Source: DASWIV01 sp036397475 | GTDB taxonomy: Bacteria > JAJVIF01 > JAPKYR01 | Direction of reading: 5' to 3' | NCBI GenBank assembly: GCA_036397475.1 | Contig: DASWIV010000354.1 | Coordinates: forward strand, 1 to 10,773 | Length of the DNA stretch: 10,773 bases | In this document: positions 1 through 6,233 of the stretch, piece by piece | Layout of the letters: the number at the start of each line of letters is the position of its first letter | How positions within the stretch are numbered: the stretch's first letter is position 1 | Program-made: the position numbers and the translations under genes | Notes under the pieces: model-generated | What the model saw: the letters and a program-made list of their open reading frames with translations, nothing else | The model's database searches: none | What the model was told of the DNA's origin: nothing

Positions 1-1915
1 TCTTCATCAGGTTCAACAATCCGCCGGCGAGCATTATCTCTATCTGCCGGGCGGTAAGGTCGTGTTTGACTTCAAACGATGTTCCCTTTGTCCTGTTGGT
101 AACTGTCAAGGTGGAATCAACCTTGAGATTGTTCCTGACATCCGATAATTCAAGGTCATCGCCCTGGCCTATCGCGTCATAGCTGGCTGGATCGATAAAC
201 GTGAGAGGAAGAATTCCAAAGTTAACCAGGTTCGCCCTGTGAATCCTTGCAAATGACTTCACCAGGCATGCCTTAATGCCCAGGTACATCGGAGCGAGCG
301 CGGCATGTTCCCGGCTCGATCCCTGTCCGTAGTTTTCGCCGCCGACAATGAATCCACCACCGGCTTCCTTCGCTCTTGTCGCGAAGGTAGGATCGACATT
401 CGTATAGACGAATTCCGAGATGGCAGGAATATTCGATCTGAGGGGAAGCACCTTGGCTCCAGCCGGCATAATGTGATCTGTCGTGATGTTATCTTCTACT
501 TTGAGGATTACCTCTCCACTAATCAAAATTTCAAGTTCATCACGGATTGGGCAAGGCTTGATGTTAGGTCCCCGAAGCACTTCGACATCGTCCGGATTAG
601 AAGCAGGCGGGATCACCATTCCATCGTCGATATGATATTCCTTTGGCCAGTCGACATTGATCGGCTCGCCCAGATCTCTTGGATCCGTAATCACGCCGTT
701 GAGCATGGCAGCGACCGCGGTTTCCGGACTGGATAGATAAACCTGTGCCGATTTGGTGCCGCTGCGGCCTTCGAAATTCCTGTTAAATGTCCTGACGCTT
801 ACAGCATTGGTAGACGGAGCCTGTCCCATCCCGATGCAGGGTCCGCACGCTGATTCAAGAACCCGCACACCTGAAAGGATCAGATCTGCCAGCGCATTGT
901 TTCGCGCAATTGTCTCAAACACCTGGCGGGAACCGGGAGTTACTCCGGCGCTTACATTCGGATGCACATTTTTGCCCTTCATCACAGTTGCGACCGTCAT
1001 CAGGTCGCGATAGGACGAGTTCGTGCAGCTTCCCACCATAACCTGATCGACTTTCAACCCGGCGACTTCCCTTACAGGAACCACATTGTCGGGCATATGC
1101 GGTTTCGCGATCATAGGCTCGAGACTTGATAAATCGATCTCGATAACCTCGTCATATTCAGCATCCGGATCGGCGGAAACTTCGCTCCAGACCTCTTCCC
1201 GTTTCTGCGCCTTAAGGAACGCACGCGTAACTTCATCGCTTGGGAAAACCGAAGTTGTCGCGCCCAATTCAGCGCCCATGTTTGTTATGGTTGATCGATC
1301 GGGAACCGGAAGACTCTTTACTCCATCTCCACCGTACTCGATAATCTTACCTACCCCGCCTTTGACAGAAAGACGCCTGAGCAGCTCAAGAATTACATCC
1401 TTGCCTGACACCCACGGCTGCAGTTCACCGGATAATTTGATAAGGACCACCTTCGGCATTGGTGTATAGAATGGACCGCCCGCCATCGCCACAGCTACAT
1501 CGAGGCCTCCCGATCCAATCGCGATCATGCCAAGTCCTCCACTGGTCGGGGTATGACTGTCTGAACCTAAAAGGGTTTGCCCCGGAACACCGAATCTCTC
1601 CAGGTGAACCTGGTGGCATATCCCGTTTCCGGGCCTGGAAAAATAAACTCCGTATTTCGATGCGACTGTCTGAAGGTATTTGTGGTCATCGGCATTTTCG
1701 AAACCCGCCTGAAGCATATTATGGTCGACATAGCTCATCGACAGCTTCGTCCGCACCTTCGGGACCTTCATGGCCTCGAACTGCAGAAATGCCATTGTGC
1801 CCGTAGCGTCCTGCGTTAGAGTTTGATCTATTCTTAATCCGATTTCCTGTCCTGCTGTAAGTTCTCCGTCGACTAAATGCTCTTTAAGAATTTTTCTGGT
1901 GATGCTTAAACCCAT
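1..1915 (-). CDS. acn: Aconitate hydratase, Aquifex-type (3' end cut by window edge)
   Basis: Probable aconitase, interconverting citrate and isocitrate through cis-aconitate with a [4Fe-4S] cluster in the cytoplasm. I translated 638 codons from an ATG at 1915-1913, preceded by a GGAG ribosome site at 1923-1926. The three cluster ligands are visible: Cys297 in GSCTNSSYRD, and Cys357 and Cys360 in ESACGPCIGMGQAP. The N-terminal part has LLGSDSHTPTSGGLGM. The C-terminal swivel domain has GENYGQGSSREHAALAP and SFARIHRANLVNFGILP, all aconitase hallmarks. The length fits the roughly 640-650 residue single-chain 'Aquifex type' family, not the 850-900 residue AcnA/AcnB enzymes. No stop is reached; the last visible residues are GGLLNLMK, so only a few residues should be missing. 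It lies 79 bases downstream of a citrate/homocitrate synthase-like gene and is probably in its operon. A homoaconitase or isopropylmalate role is possible but less likely, because those enzymes usually split the swivel domain into a separate subunit. Confidence 0.92.
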   Translation of the reverse strand, partial: MGLSITRKILKEHLVDGELTAGQEIGLRIDQTLTQDATGTMAFLQFEAMKVPKVRTKLSMSYVDHNMLQAGFENADDHKYLQTVASKYGVYFSRPGNGICHQVHLERFGVPGQTLLGSDSHTPTSGGLGMIAIGSGGLDVAVAMAGGPFYTPMPKVVLIKLSGELQPWVSGKDVILELLRRLSVKGGVGKIIEYGGDGVKSLPVPDRSTITNMGAELGATTSVFPSDEVTRAFLKAQKREEVWSEVSADPDAEYDEVIEIDLSSLEPMIAKPHMPDNVVPVREVAGLKVDQVMVGSCTNSSYRDLMTVATVMKGKNVHPNVSAGVTPGSRQVFETIARNNALADLILSGVRVLESACGPCIGMGQAPSTNAVSVRTFNRNFEGRSGTKSAQVYLSSPETAVAAMLNGVITDPRDLGEPINVDWPKEYHIDDGMVIPPASNPDDVEVLRGPNIKPCPIRDELEILISGEVILKVEDNITTDHIMPAGAKVLPLRSNIPAISEFVYTNVDPTFATRAKEAGGGFIVGGENYGQGSSREHAALAPMYLGIKACLVKSFARIHRANLVNFGILPLTFIDPASYDAIGQGDDLELSDVRNNLKVDSTLTVTNRTKGTSFEVKHDLTARQIEIMLAGGLLNLMK

Positions 1916-1994
1916 TTTATTTCTCCATTACATTTGACATAAAAATCCCAATCCGAGTATAAGCTCCGAAACCCCGTCTTTCAATCTCCTTACC

Positions 1995-3224
1995 TTACGG
2001 ATTCATTGTCATGATTTTGCGGGATTCTTCAGGATATGCGGCAAGGAATCTCAGTTCCTCTTCCACCAGCGGCTTACCGGTGTGAAGGTCCGCATACTGT
2101 ACAAGCTCATGTACAGTCGCGGCTTCCTCCTCATCATTGAAATGAATTCCAAGATCGGTGTAAACCTTCAGGAATCCTTTCAGGCCTCCATACGCACCCG
2201 TGGTAATCACGCGGCCTGTTGGAATTACTTCCGGCTCCCCACGTCCAAGTTCCTCGAAATCGTAAAGCTCGTAGTTCTTTCGGTCCTTTAACGCGCCATC
2301 CGCGTGAATTCCCGACTCATGGGCAAATGCATTCCAGCCAACACCGGGCTGATTCATGGGTATAGGCACATCGAACACATGCGCGGCGTACTTGGCGATC
2401 GGCCACGCCATCTGCAGATTGATCCGTGCATCGAGTATGTTCATATCTTCAAACTGCCTCGAATGCTTGATCGCAAGGATACAGGACAAAAGGTCCGCGT
2501 TACCTGCTCTCTCGCCAATGCCATTGATTGTCGTGTTGATAATCGCGTCAACACCGGCATCGAGCGCTCCCTTAGCTCCCATGATCGAATTTGCCACTGA
2601 CATTCCAAGGTCATTGTGTGTGTGGACTTCGATTGTTATCTGTATTTCCTTCGCGACCCTGTTAATTCTATCGTAGATCGAATGAGGAGATTCATAGCCA
2701 AGGGTATCGCAATACCTGAAAGTGTCGGCCCCAACATCTTTCGCCGCATTCGCGAATTTCAGGAGGTAATCCATATCGGTACGCGATGCGTCTTCTGCGT
2801 TTACACCGATCACTTCCACGCCATGCTCCCTCGCGCATGCTACAGCCTGTCTCATGCTTTCGATGACACCGTCTTCGTCAATCTTGCCCTTGAACTTGTT
2901 CTTGATCATCTGTTCCGAGGTCGAGATCGAGAGGTTCATCATCTTCATTTTCGTGTACTTGAATGCGGTCTCAATATCGCCCGGTACCGCACGGCTCCAT
3001 CCTTCCAGCCTGAGCGGTTTGAGTACGCCCTGGTCCCAAAGCTCCATGTTGGTGTTAATGTAATTCGCTTCATGCCGGACGAAAGGGAATCCGAACTCGC
3101 TCTGGTAAACTCCCATATCGTTGAGCATAAGATTAAGAATCGTTTTCTGGAGTTTCGCAGCGCCAATTCTGGACGTCTGTACTCCGTCTCTGTTTGTTAC
3201 ATCAAGGAAATATACTTTCGGCAT
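1995..3224 (-). CDS. Homocitrate synthase-family enzyme, candidate Re-citrate synthase
   Basis: A 409-residue member of the DRE-TIM metallolyase family (homocitrate, isopropylmalate and Re-citrate synthases), which condenses acetyl-CoA with a 2-oxoacid. Seen directly: an N-terminal FLDVTNRDGVQT with Arg12-Asp13, metal-binding His201 and His203 in EVHTHNDLG, the NGIGERAGNADL loop (235-246), and FAHESGIHADG (300-310) near the end of the barrel. The C-terminal extension is short, so the long regulatory domain of typical LeuA is absent. The ATG at 3224 has an AGAGG site 8 bases upstream. Re-citrate synthases characterised in Clostridium kluyveri and Dehalococcoides belong to this family and are usually misannotated as homocitrate or isopropylmalate synthases. 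The DVTNRDGVQT opening and the aconitase gene directly downstream fit Re-citrate synthase, which makes citrate from oxaloacetate and acetyl-CoA. No lysine- or leucine-pathway or nif genes are in view. Family assignment is firm; substrate is inference. Confidence 0.85.
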   Translation of the reverse strand: MPKVYFLDVTNRDGVQTSRIGAAKLQKTILNLMLNDMGVYQSEFGFPFVRHEANYINTNMELWDQGVLKPLRLEGWSRAVPGDIETAFKYTKMKMMNLSISTSEQMIKNKFKGKIDEDGVIESMRQAVACAREHGVEVIGVNAEDASRTDMDYLLKFANAAKDVGADTFRYCDTLGYESPHSIYDRINRVAKEIQITIEVHTHNDLGMSVANSIMGAKGALDAGVDAIINTTINGIGERAGNADLLSCILAIKHSRQFEDMNILDARINLQMAWPIAKYAAHVFDVPIPMNQPGVGWNAFAHESGIHADGALKDRKNYELYDFEELGRGEPEVIPTGRVITTGAYGGLKGFLKVYTDLGIHFNDEEEAATVHELVQYADLHTGKPLVEEELRFLAAYPEESRKIMTMNP

Positions 3225-3264
3225 TTTGTCAGCCTCTCTGGCATTAAATTCAATTTTAAGTAAT

Positions 3265-3277
3265 TCAGACTATCTGA
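3265..3277. repeat. Short palindrome between promoter and citrate-synthase-like gene
   Basis: TCAGA-CTA-TCTGA, 5-base arms with a 3-base centre. It lies 11 bases past the predicted -10 box, so a bound repressor would block early transcription of the synthase-aconitase operon. The symmetry is seen; an operator role is inference. Confidence 0.35.
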
Positions 3278-3287
3278 CCAATCGGCA

Positions 3288-3317
3288 TTTATACCATAGT
3301 GAAATAAATACAAGCAA
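3288..3317 (-). promoter_or_regulatory. Predicted sigma70-type promoter for the synthase-aconitase operon
   Basis: Reading the minus strand, a TTGCTT -35 box (3312-3317) and a TATAAA -10 box (3288-3293) are separated by 18 bases, and the -10 carries an upstream TGG (TGGTATAAA), an extended -10. The predicted leader to the ATG at 3224 is about 55-60 bases. The sequence around it is AT-rich, which raises the chance-match rate. Confidence 0.5.
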
Positions 3318-3594
3318 AAAATTATTATCCACGCCAGCCTGATGCAGGATAATTTTTCCCTCCTCTTATTAATGAAATGGTTAAAAAACCAAATAGTGAT
3401 TATGTTAACTATATTTAAACATAAATGGGGGTAAAAATCTTCGTCTGGTTAAAAAATAATGAAATTTTTCACTAGCTCCCGGGATTTTACATCCAAATGC
3501 CTTTTCCCTCTGCATTCCTGTTCCCCGACTCTCTTTTTCCCTTATTTCCGTGGCATCTCAATCCAGTATTTCCGGTGGCGGTAATTCCGTCATG
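3318..3594. other. AT-rich then pyrimidine-rich intergenic spacer
   Basis: No gene recognised. Seen: an inverted repeat TTATGTT (3400-3406) and AACATAA (3418-3424); a small hairpin TGGTT-AAAA-AACCA (3378-3391); the direct repeat TGGTTAAAAAA at 3378-3388 and 3446-3456; and a minus-strand TGAAA-AA-TTTCA stem (3460-3471) followed by a T-rich run, which could be a weak terminator for the operon ending at 3595. From about 3497 to 3545 the plus strand is rich in C and T. Two near-identical copies of ATTTCCGGTGGC lie at about 3545-3555 (one base missing) and 3568-3579. The open frame running on the plus strand here has no family resemblance and I do not believe it codes. Confidence 0.4.
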
Positions 3595-3804
3595 TCATCC
3601 GGAATTTTTTTTGAAGATAATTGCTTCAACGATCCAGACTACCAGAAACGCAATTCCTTTTGTGGGAATCGACAGCATTACAGGCGCTCCTGCCGCATTA
3701 CCTCCCCATGAAGGAGACGATGCAGCGCGTGCAGCGTCCGGGAAGGCAAGCATGAGAGCAATCAATGCAGGAATGCCGAATATTAGTCCGGTTGGATTCT
3801 TCAT
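3595..3804 (-). CDS. Small exported/membrane protein, unrecognised
   Basis: A possible 69-residue protein starting at ATG 3804. I do not recognise the family. The N-terminus looks like a signal peptide: MKNP, then a hydrophobic stretch (about residues 6-21) ending in PDAARA/AS, a plausible signal peptidase I AxA site after residue 27. A Gly/Ala/Pro-rich segment follows (SPSWGGNAAGAP), then a second hydrophobic helix (about 41-61) and a basic tail KKNSG. A processed product would be a single-helix membrane peptide of about 42 residues. There is no clear ribosome site before this ATG; a TTG at 3831 in the same frame would add nine residues, including a cysteine. The gene follows the zinc-ribbon gene by 64 bases and could be the last of the sulfur operon. 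The ordered signal peptide-linker-helix pattern is the main reason to accept it; the frame could still be spurious. Confidence 0.4.
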   Translation of the reverse strand: MKNPTGLIFGIPALIALMLAFPDAARAASSPSWGGNAAGAPVMLSIPTKGIAFLVVWIVEAIIFKKNSG

Positions 3805-3868
3805 GCGGAAAAAGTATTTACAAAGCCGCAATAAGTCAACTTTTTGGGTGAATTAATTCTAAAAGAGA

Positions 3869-4099
3869 TCAATCAGCCCACTCGGGCATGGCGTGGAGCC
3901 AGTGGTCGGCGCGAACCGACGCTTTTTCATCGTCAACATCCTGCCACTTTTTGATCCAGGAGGCTATCCCGGCTTTGACCTCGTCGTAAGGTTTCACCTG
4001 TCCCGATTCATCCGTGCAGTATTTACAGTACTTGTCCGACGGTCCCTTGAATTCTTCCGTTCCCAGGGGCGCACCACATGAATTGCAATATTCAGCCAT
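3869..4099 (-). CDS. Small zinc-ribbon protein
   Basis: A 76-residue protein with two CxxC pairs, CNSC near the N-terminus (YCNSCGAPLG) and CKYC about 20 residues later (KYCKYCTDE), arranged as in the putative zinc-ribbon family Pfam PF12674, where they bind one Zn ion. The rest is charged and helical, with a Trp-rich tail (ASWIKKWQDV, then DHWLHAMPEW). Start: ATG at 4099, with GGGAG nine bases upstream; an in-frame TTG directly before it is less likely. It lies 23 bases after dsrC and is presumably co-transcribed with dsrC and the cysteine desulfurase. The biochemical role is unknown. Context suggests a protein-protein or metal/sulfur-trafficking accessory to DsrC, but nothing in the sequence proves it. 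Confidence 0.8.
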   Translation of the reverse strand: MAEYCNSCGAPLGTEEFKGPSDKYCKYCTDESGQVKPYDEVKAGIASWIKKWQDVDDEKASVRADHWLHAMPEWAD

Positions 4100-4122
4100 C
4101 AATCATTACTCCCTTAGGGAAA

Positions 4123-4431
4123 TTATACGCAGCCTTCCGGCTTTGGAAGGCCGGCTATTCTGCAAGCGCCTTTCGCAGGACCGGATGTGAATAATTTGTA
4201 CACATCGCGCACCGAGCAGTCCATTTCCCTGCAGAGTAAGCGTACGGATGGCGCAAGGTCATGCTCTTTCCAGTAATCACGAATAAACTTCACGATCTCC
4301 CAGTGCTTGTCCGTCATATCATCAATTCCTTCTTCCCTCGCTATCAGTTTTGCGACTTCCTCGTCCCAGATCTCCGGTTCGATCATGTAACCTTCCTGGT
4401 CGAGTTCTATTTTTCTATCCCCTGTTTCCAC
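4123..4431 (-). CDS. dsrC: DsrC-type sulfur carrier protein
   Basis: A 102-residue DsrC/TusE-family protein, close to the usual ~105 residues. Both redox cysteines of true DsrC are present: CysA at Cys90 (KGACRIAG) and CysB at Cys101, the penultimate residue (PEGCV), exactly 11 residues apart. TusE, the tRNA-thiolation carrier, normally keeps only CysB, so this is DsrC proper. The DsrC body is recognisable: EGYMIEPEIWDEEVAKLIA, then a DMTDKHWEIVKFIRDYW helix and PSVRLLCREM. DsrC carries sulfur as a trisulfide or persulfide between its two cysteines in the cytoplasm, delivering it from dissimilatory sulfite reductase to membrane complexes, or serving other relays and regulation. No dsrAB is in this window. 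The start is a GTG at 4431, chosen because a strong AAGGAG lies eight bases upstream. It begins 12 bases after the cysteine desulfurase stop, suggesting sulfur loaded from cysteine. Confidence 0.93.
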   Translation of the reverse strand: METGDRKIELDQEGYMIEPEIWDEEVAKLIAREEGIDDMTDKHWEIVKFIRDYWKEHDLAPSVRLLCREMDCSVRDVYKLFTSGPAKGACRIAGLPKPEGCV

Positions 4432-4439
4432 TGATGAAT

Positions 4440-4445
4440 CTCCTT
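4440..4445 (-). promoter_or_regulatory. Ribosome binding site fixing the dsrC GTG start
   Basis: AAGGAG on the minus strand, eight bases before the GTG at 4431-4429. It overlaps the TAA stop of the cysteine desulfurase gene (4446-4444), so dsrC translation may be coupled to that of the upstream gene. Confidence 0.75.
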
Positions 4446-5655
4446 AAACGGACGTCCTGGATTCTGAGGTTATGACCGGACGGTCCGACACGAGCTCGCC
4501 GAGAGCCTGAATGGTTTTTTCAATCTGCTCTTTCGTATTGAATGGACCAATCGAAAACCTGATCGCACCCTGCGGAGCTGAACCATAGTGCTCATGCAGA
4601 AGAGGTGCGCAATGCAGCCCCGTACGCGTCTGGATTGAATATTCCACATCAAGCATGGTTCCGATATCGGACGGATCGAAATTTTCTACAGTGATCGACA
4701 TTGTCGCGACACGGTTTTTAAGCTTTTTGGTTCCCAGGATAGTAACACCGGGTATTTCAGAGAATCCATCCTGGAGCAATTTCAATAATTCAATTTCATG
4801 GGCGTAAATTTTATCTAGTCCCTGTCCGACAACCCATTCTAGCCCGGCTTTCAGGCCTGCGATCCCCGCCGTGTTAAGAGTTCCGGCTTCAAGTATAAAT
4901 GGAAATTCTTCCATGTGATACAAATCGGCGCTACGGGTGCCTGTACCGCCGTAGATGGTGCCTTTGATCTCGGCGTCGTCCGCGGCGCAAATACCACCCG
5001 TTCCTGTCGGCCCGAATAATCCCTTATGGCCAGTAAATGCCAGAAAACTTACATTGCATTCAGCCATGTCGATCGGGATTACACCGGCGGTCTGTGCGGT
5101 GTCGACCGCAAACTGTATTCCCGCATCCCGGCAGACATTCCCTATAGATTTGATATCCTGGACAACCCCCGAAACATTTGATCCGTGGTTGACTATTACC
5201 AGCCTGGTGTTTTTCTTTATGGCTTTTCGAATTTCTTCAGGGTCGACATAGCCTTCCTTATCCGGCTTTACAAAGGTCGCTTCAGCCCCGAAGTCGCGTA
5301 CGCGATGATTCACAGGGCGAATGACCGAATTATGTTCGCAGCAGGTGGTGACTATATGGTCGCCTGAATTTATGGTTCCGTTAACGATCAAGTTGAGGCT
5401 CATGGTCGCGTTGTGCGTGAAAACGAGCCTGTTTGGATCTTTCCTGATTCCTTTTTCCGCAAGACTTTGATTAAAAAATTCCGAGCACATCTGACGTGTT
5501 CTATGGATGAGATGTTCGGCGGTAATTGCGAGGTCGCATCCGGTACGCCCGGGATTCACTCCTGTAGTCGAATAAAACTGCCTGACCGAATCGTGGATAA
5601 TATCCGGTTTAGGGAATGTAGTTGCCGCATTATCGAGGTAAATTAGATCGGTCAT
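4444..5655 (-). CDS. Cysteine desulfurase family protein (class V aminotransferase)
   Basis: A 403-residue PLP enzyme of the NifS/SufS superfamily that takes sulfur from cysteine as an enzyme persulfide, releasing alanine. Seen: IYLDNAATTFPKP at the N-terminus; His107 in CCEHNS, which stacks on PLP; Asp185 in AVDTAQTAG, pairing with the PLP nitrogen; Lys211 in FTGHKGLFGPTGTGG, forming the Schiff base; and Cys349 in RTGLHCAPLLHEH, the persulfide-forming cysteine. The GLHCAPL context and the RFSIGPFNT end match the 'cysteine desulfurase family' group (TIGR01977-like) rather than housekeeping IscS. Start: the ATG at 5655 has GGAGG five bases upstream; an in-frame ATG ten codons earlier has no such site and would add a non-conserved tail. 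It is the first gene of a tight set with dsrC (12-base gap) and the zinc-ribbon gene, so DsrC is its likely partner. Selenocysteine lyase activity cannot be excluded. Confidence 0.93.
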   Translation of the reverse strand: MTDLIYLDNAATTFPKPDIIHDSVRQFYSTTGVNPGRTGCDLAITAEHLIHRTRQMCSEFFNQSLAEKGIRKDPNRLVFTHNATMSLNLIVNGTINSGDHIVTTCCEHNSVIRPVNHRVRDFGAEATFVKPDKEGYVDPEEIRKAIKKNTRLVIVNHGSNVSGVVQDIKSIGNVCRDAGIQFAVDTAQTAGVIPIDMAECNVSFLAFTGHKGLFGPTGTGGICAADDAEIKGTIYGGTGTRSADLYHMEEFPFILEAGTLNTAGIAGLKAGLEWVVGQGLDKIYAHEIELLKLLQDGFSEIPGVTILGTKKLKNRVATMSITVENFDPSDIGTMLDVEYSIQTRTGLHCAPLLHEHYGSAPQGAIRFSIGPFNTKEQIEKTIQALGELVSDRPVITSESRTSV

Positions 5656-5660
5656 TGATT

Positions 5661-5665
5661 CCTCC
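5661..5665 (-). promoter_or_regulatory. Ribosome binding site fixing the cysteine desulfurase start
   Basis: GGAGG on the minus strand, five bases before the ATG at 5655-5653. This decides between that ATG and the upstream in-frame ATG at 5685. Confidence 0.8.
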
Positions 5666-5677
5666 GGAAATGAAAAA

Positions 5678-5695
5678 ATCCACATCGTGGTGGAT
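5678..5695. repeat. Inverted repeat in the cysteine desulfurase leader
   Basis: ATCCAC-ATCGTG-GTGGAT: perfect 6-base arms around a 6-base centre, 12 bases upstream of the GGAGG ribosome site. It could be an operator, or a leader hairpin affecting translation. The predicted 119-base leader also contains GGGA-N7-TCCC (5705-5719) and GTGAT/ATCAC (5749-5767). I recognise no known riboswitch. Confidence 0.4.
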
Positions 5696-5780
5696 ATCGC
5701 AGGCGGGAAGGCTAATCCCGGGCAGAGATGGAGCTAAAATAGCAACAGGTGATGTGACCGCAATCACTCATTATGGATAA

Positions 5781-5809
5781 ATAGTAGCACAGGGATTAAA
5801 AGTGGTAAA
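5781..5809 (-). promoter_or_regulatory. Predicted promoter for the cysteine desulfurase-dsrC operon
   Basis: On the minus strand, TTTACC (5804-5809, 4 of 6 to TTGACA) and TACTAT (5781-5786, 4 of 6 to TATAAT) are 17 bases apart, with TGC directly before the -10, an extended -10 feature. Transcription would start near 5774, giving a leader of about 119 bases. Confidence 0.45.
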
Positions 5810-5821
5810 GGAAAAACATGG

Positions 5822-5850
5822 ATAAACAGGGGGAGATGTCCCAGGTTTAT
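5822..5850. repeat. 29-base interrupted inverted repeat upstream of the sulfur operon promoter
   Basis: Outer arms ATAAAC (5822-5827) and GTTTAT (5845-5850) pair perfectly. Inside, a two-base mismatch (AG opposite AG) is followed by GGGG/TCCC pairing around a 5-base loop. It is centred about 62 bases upstream of the predicted start of transcription, a usual place for an activator site. It could equally be a hairpin in an RNA read on either strand. Confidence 0.4.
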
Positions 5851-5879
5851 TTCAGAATTAATAAATTAAGGAAATTATC

Positions 5880-5911
5880 GATCCATGGATCTGCATTTGG
5901 ATAAAATGCGG
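5880..5911. repeat. Perfect palindrome abutting an 8-bp hairpin
   Basis: GATCCATGGATC (5880-5891) is a perfect 12-base palindrome. The adjoining 5891-5911 folds as CTGCATTT-GGATA-AAATGCGG, an 8-pair stem (one G-T wobble) with a 5-base loop. ATGCGG is then repeated directly (5906-5911 and about 5913-5918), with a third partial copy, ATGCG, near 5930. Function unknown. Confidence 0.4.
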
Positions 5912-6064
5912 AATGCGGTTAAAATTCAATGCGTCATACAGGATCGGAAGTGATTACGATTGGGCTCGATGACAATGAATACTCTTCCGGGACACGATGA
6001 AATCCGGGTGATGGCGAAAGGAATCTTGCCTGGATTTGCCAATAAGCCGTACCGACCTTGGTAG
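5912..6064. other. Intergenic stretch with one tiny open frame
   Basis: No gene I can support. A 31-codon plus-strand frame (ATG 5969 to TAG 6064) encodes a Pro/Gly-containing peptide ending KPYRPW, without a recognisable family or a ribosome site. Two imperfect copies of CCGGG followed by GATG occur around 5988-6016. I see no tRNA or known structured RNA. Confidence 0.3.
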
Positions 6065-6072
6065 CTAGACTT

Positions 6073-6148
6073 AAAATTGATTAATTTTGTTAAATTCTGT
6101 CTAAAATTTTAAAATTAATGTTTTTTAATTAGATTTTAGACATAATTT
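6073..6148. repeat. AT-rich nested dyad upstream of the SRAP gene
   Basis: Two 16-base arms, 6092-6107 and 6133-6148, are inverted copies matching at 15 of 16 positions; the core is TGTCTAAAAT against ATTTTAGACA. The 25-base spacer holds a nested pair AATTAA (6113-6118) and TTAATT (6125-6130). Just upstream is another perfect pair, AAAATT-GATT-AATTTT (6073-6088). The whole segment is very AT-rich. It could be an operator, a curved upstream element or a weak bidirectional structure. Confidence 0.45.
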
Positions 6149-6228
6149 TCAACATATTAACGGTTGAATGAATTATATTTAATGTAATTTGAGACATTTA
6201 ATAACAATTTTAATGCAGGAATGAGACA
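6138..6228 (+). repeat. Three AGACA-centred direct repeats before the SRAP start
   Basis: AGACA followed by an AT-rich tract occurs at 6138-6142 (in TTTTAGACATAA), 6192-6196 (in TTTGAGACATTT) and 6224-6228 (in ATGAGACAAAA), the last six bases before the ATG. The complement, TGTCT, occurs at 6098-6102. Such short motifs can recur by chance; a regulator site is inference. I could not identify a convincing -35/-10 pair for this gene. Confidence 0.25.
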
Positions 6229-6233
6229 AAACC

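Noticed and set aside
305..1819. Several open frames on the plus strand and one on the minus strand across the aconitase gene
   Set aside because: All are other-frame readings of the aconitase gene, whose translation is continuous and carries every family motif.
2082..3342. Long plus-strand open frames, up to 215 codons, across the synthase gene
   Set aside because: They are antisense to a convincing DRE-TIM enzyme gene, have no recognisable motifs, and lack ribosome sites.
3378..3456. TGGTTAAAAAA direct repeats as an attachment site or CRISPR-like repeat
   Set aside because: Only two 11-base AT-rich copies 68 bases apart, with no integrase, tRNA or cas gene nearby; likely chance.
3497..3856. 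119-codon plus-strand frame opposite the small exported protein
   Set aside because: Its Pro/Phe/Ser-rich composition comes from a pyrimidine-rich tract and it resembles no family. The minus-strand reading gives a sensible signal peptide and helix.
5656..5685. Upstream in-frame ATG extending the cysteine desulfurase by ten residues
   Set aside because: The internal ATG at 5655 has an ideal GGAGG five bases upstream and starts directly before the conserved IYLDNAATT region.
5969..6064. 31-codon plus-strand open frame in the intergenic region
   Set aside because: Too short, with no ribosome site, family resemblance or neighbour to support it.
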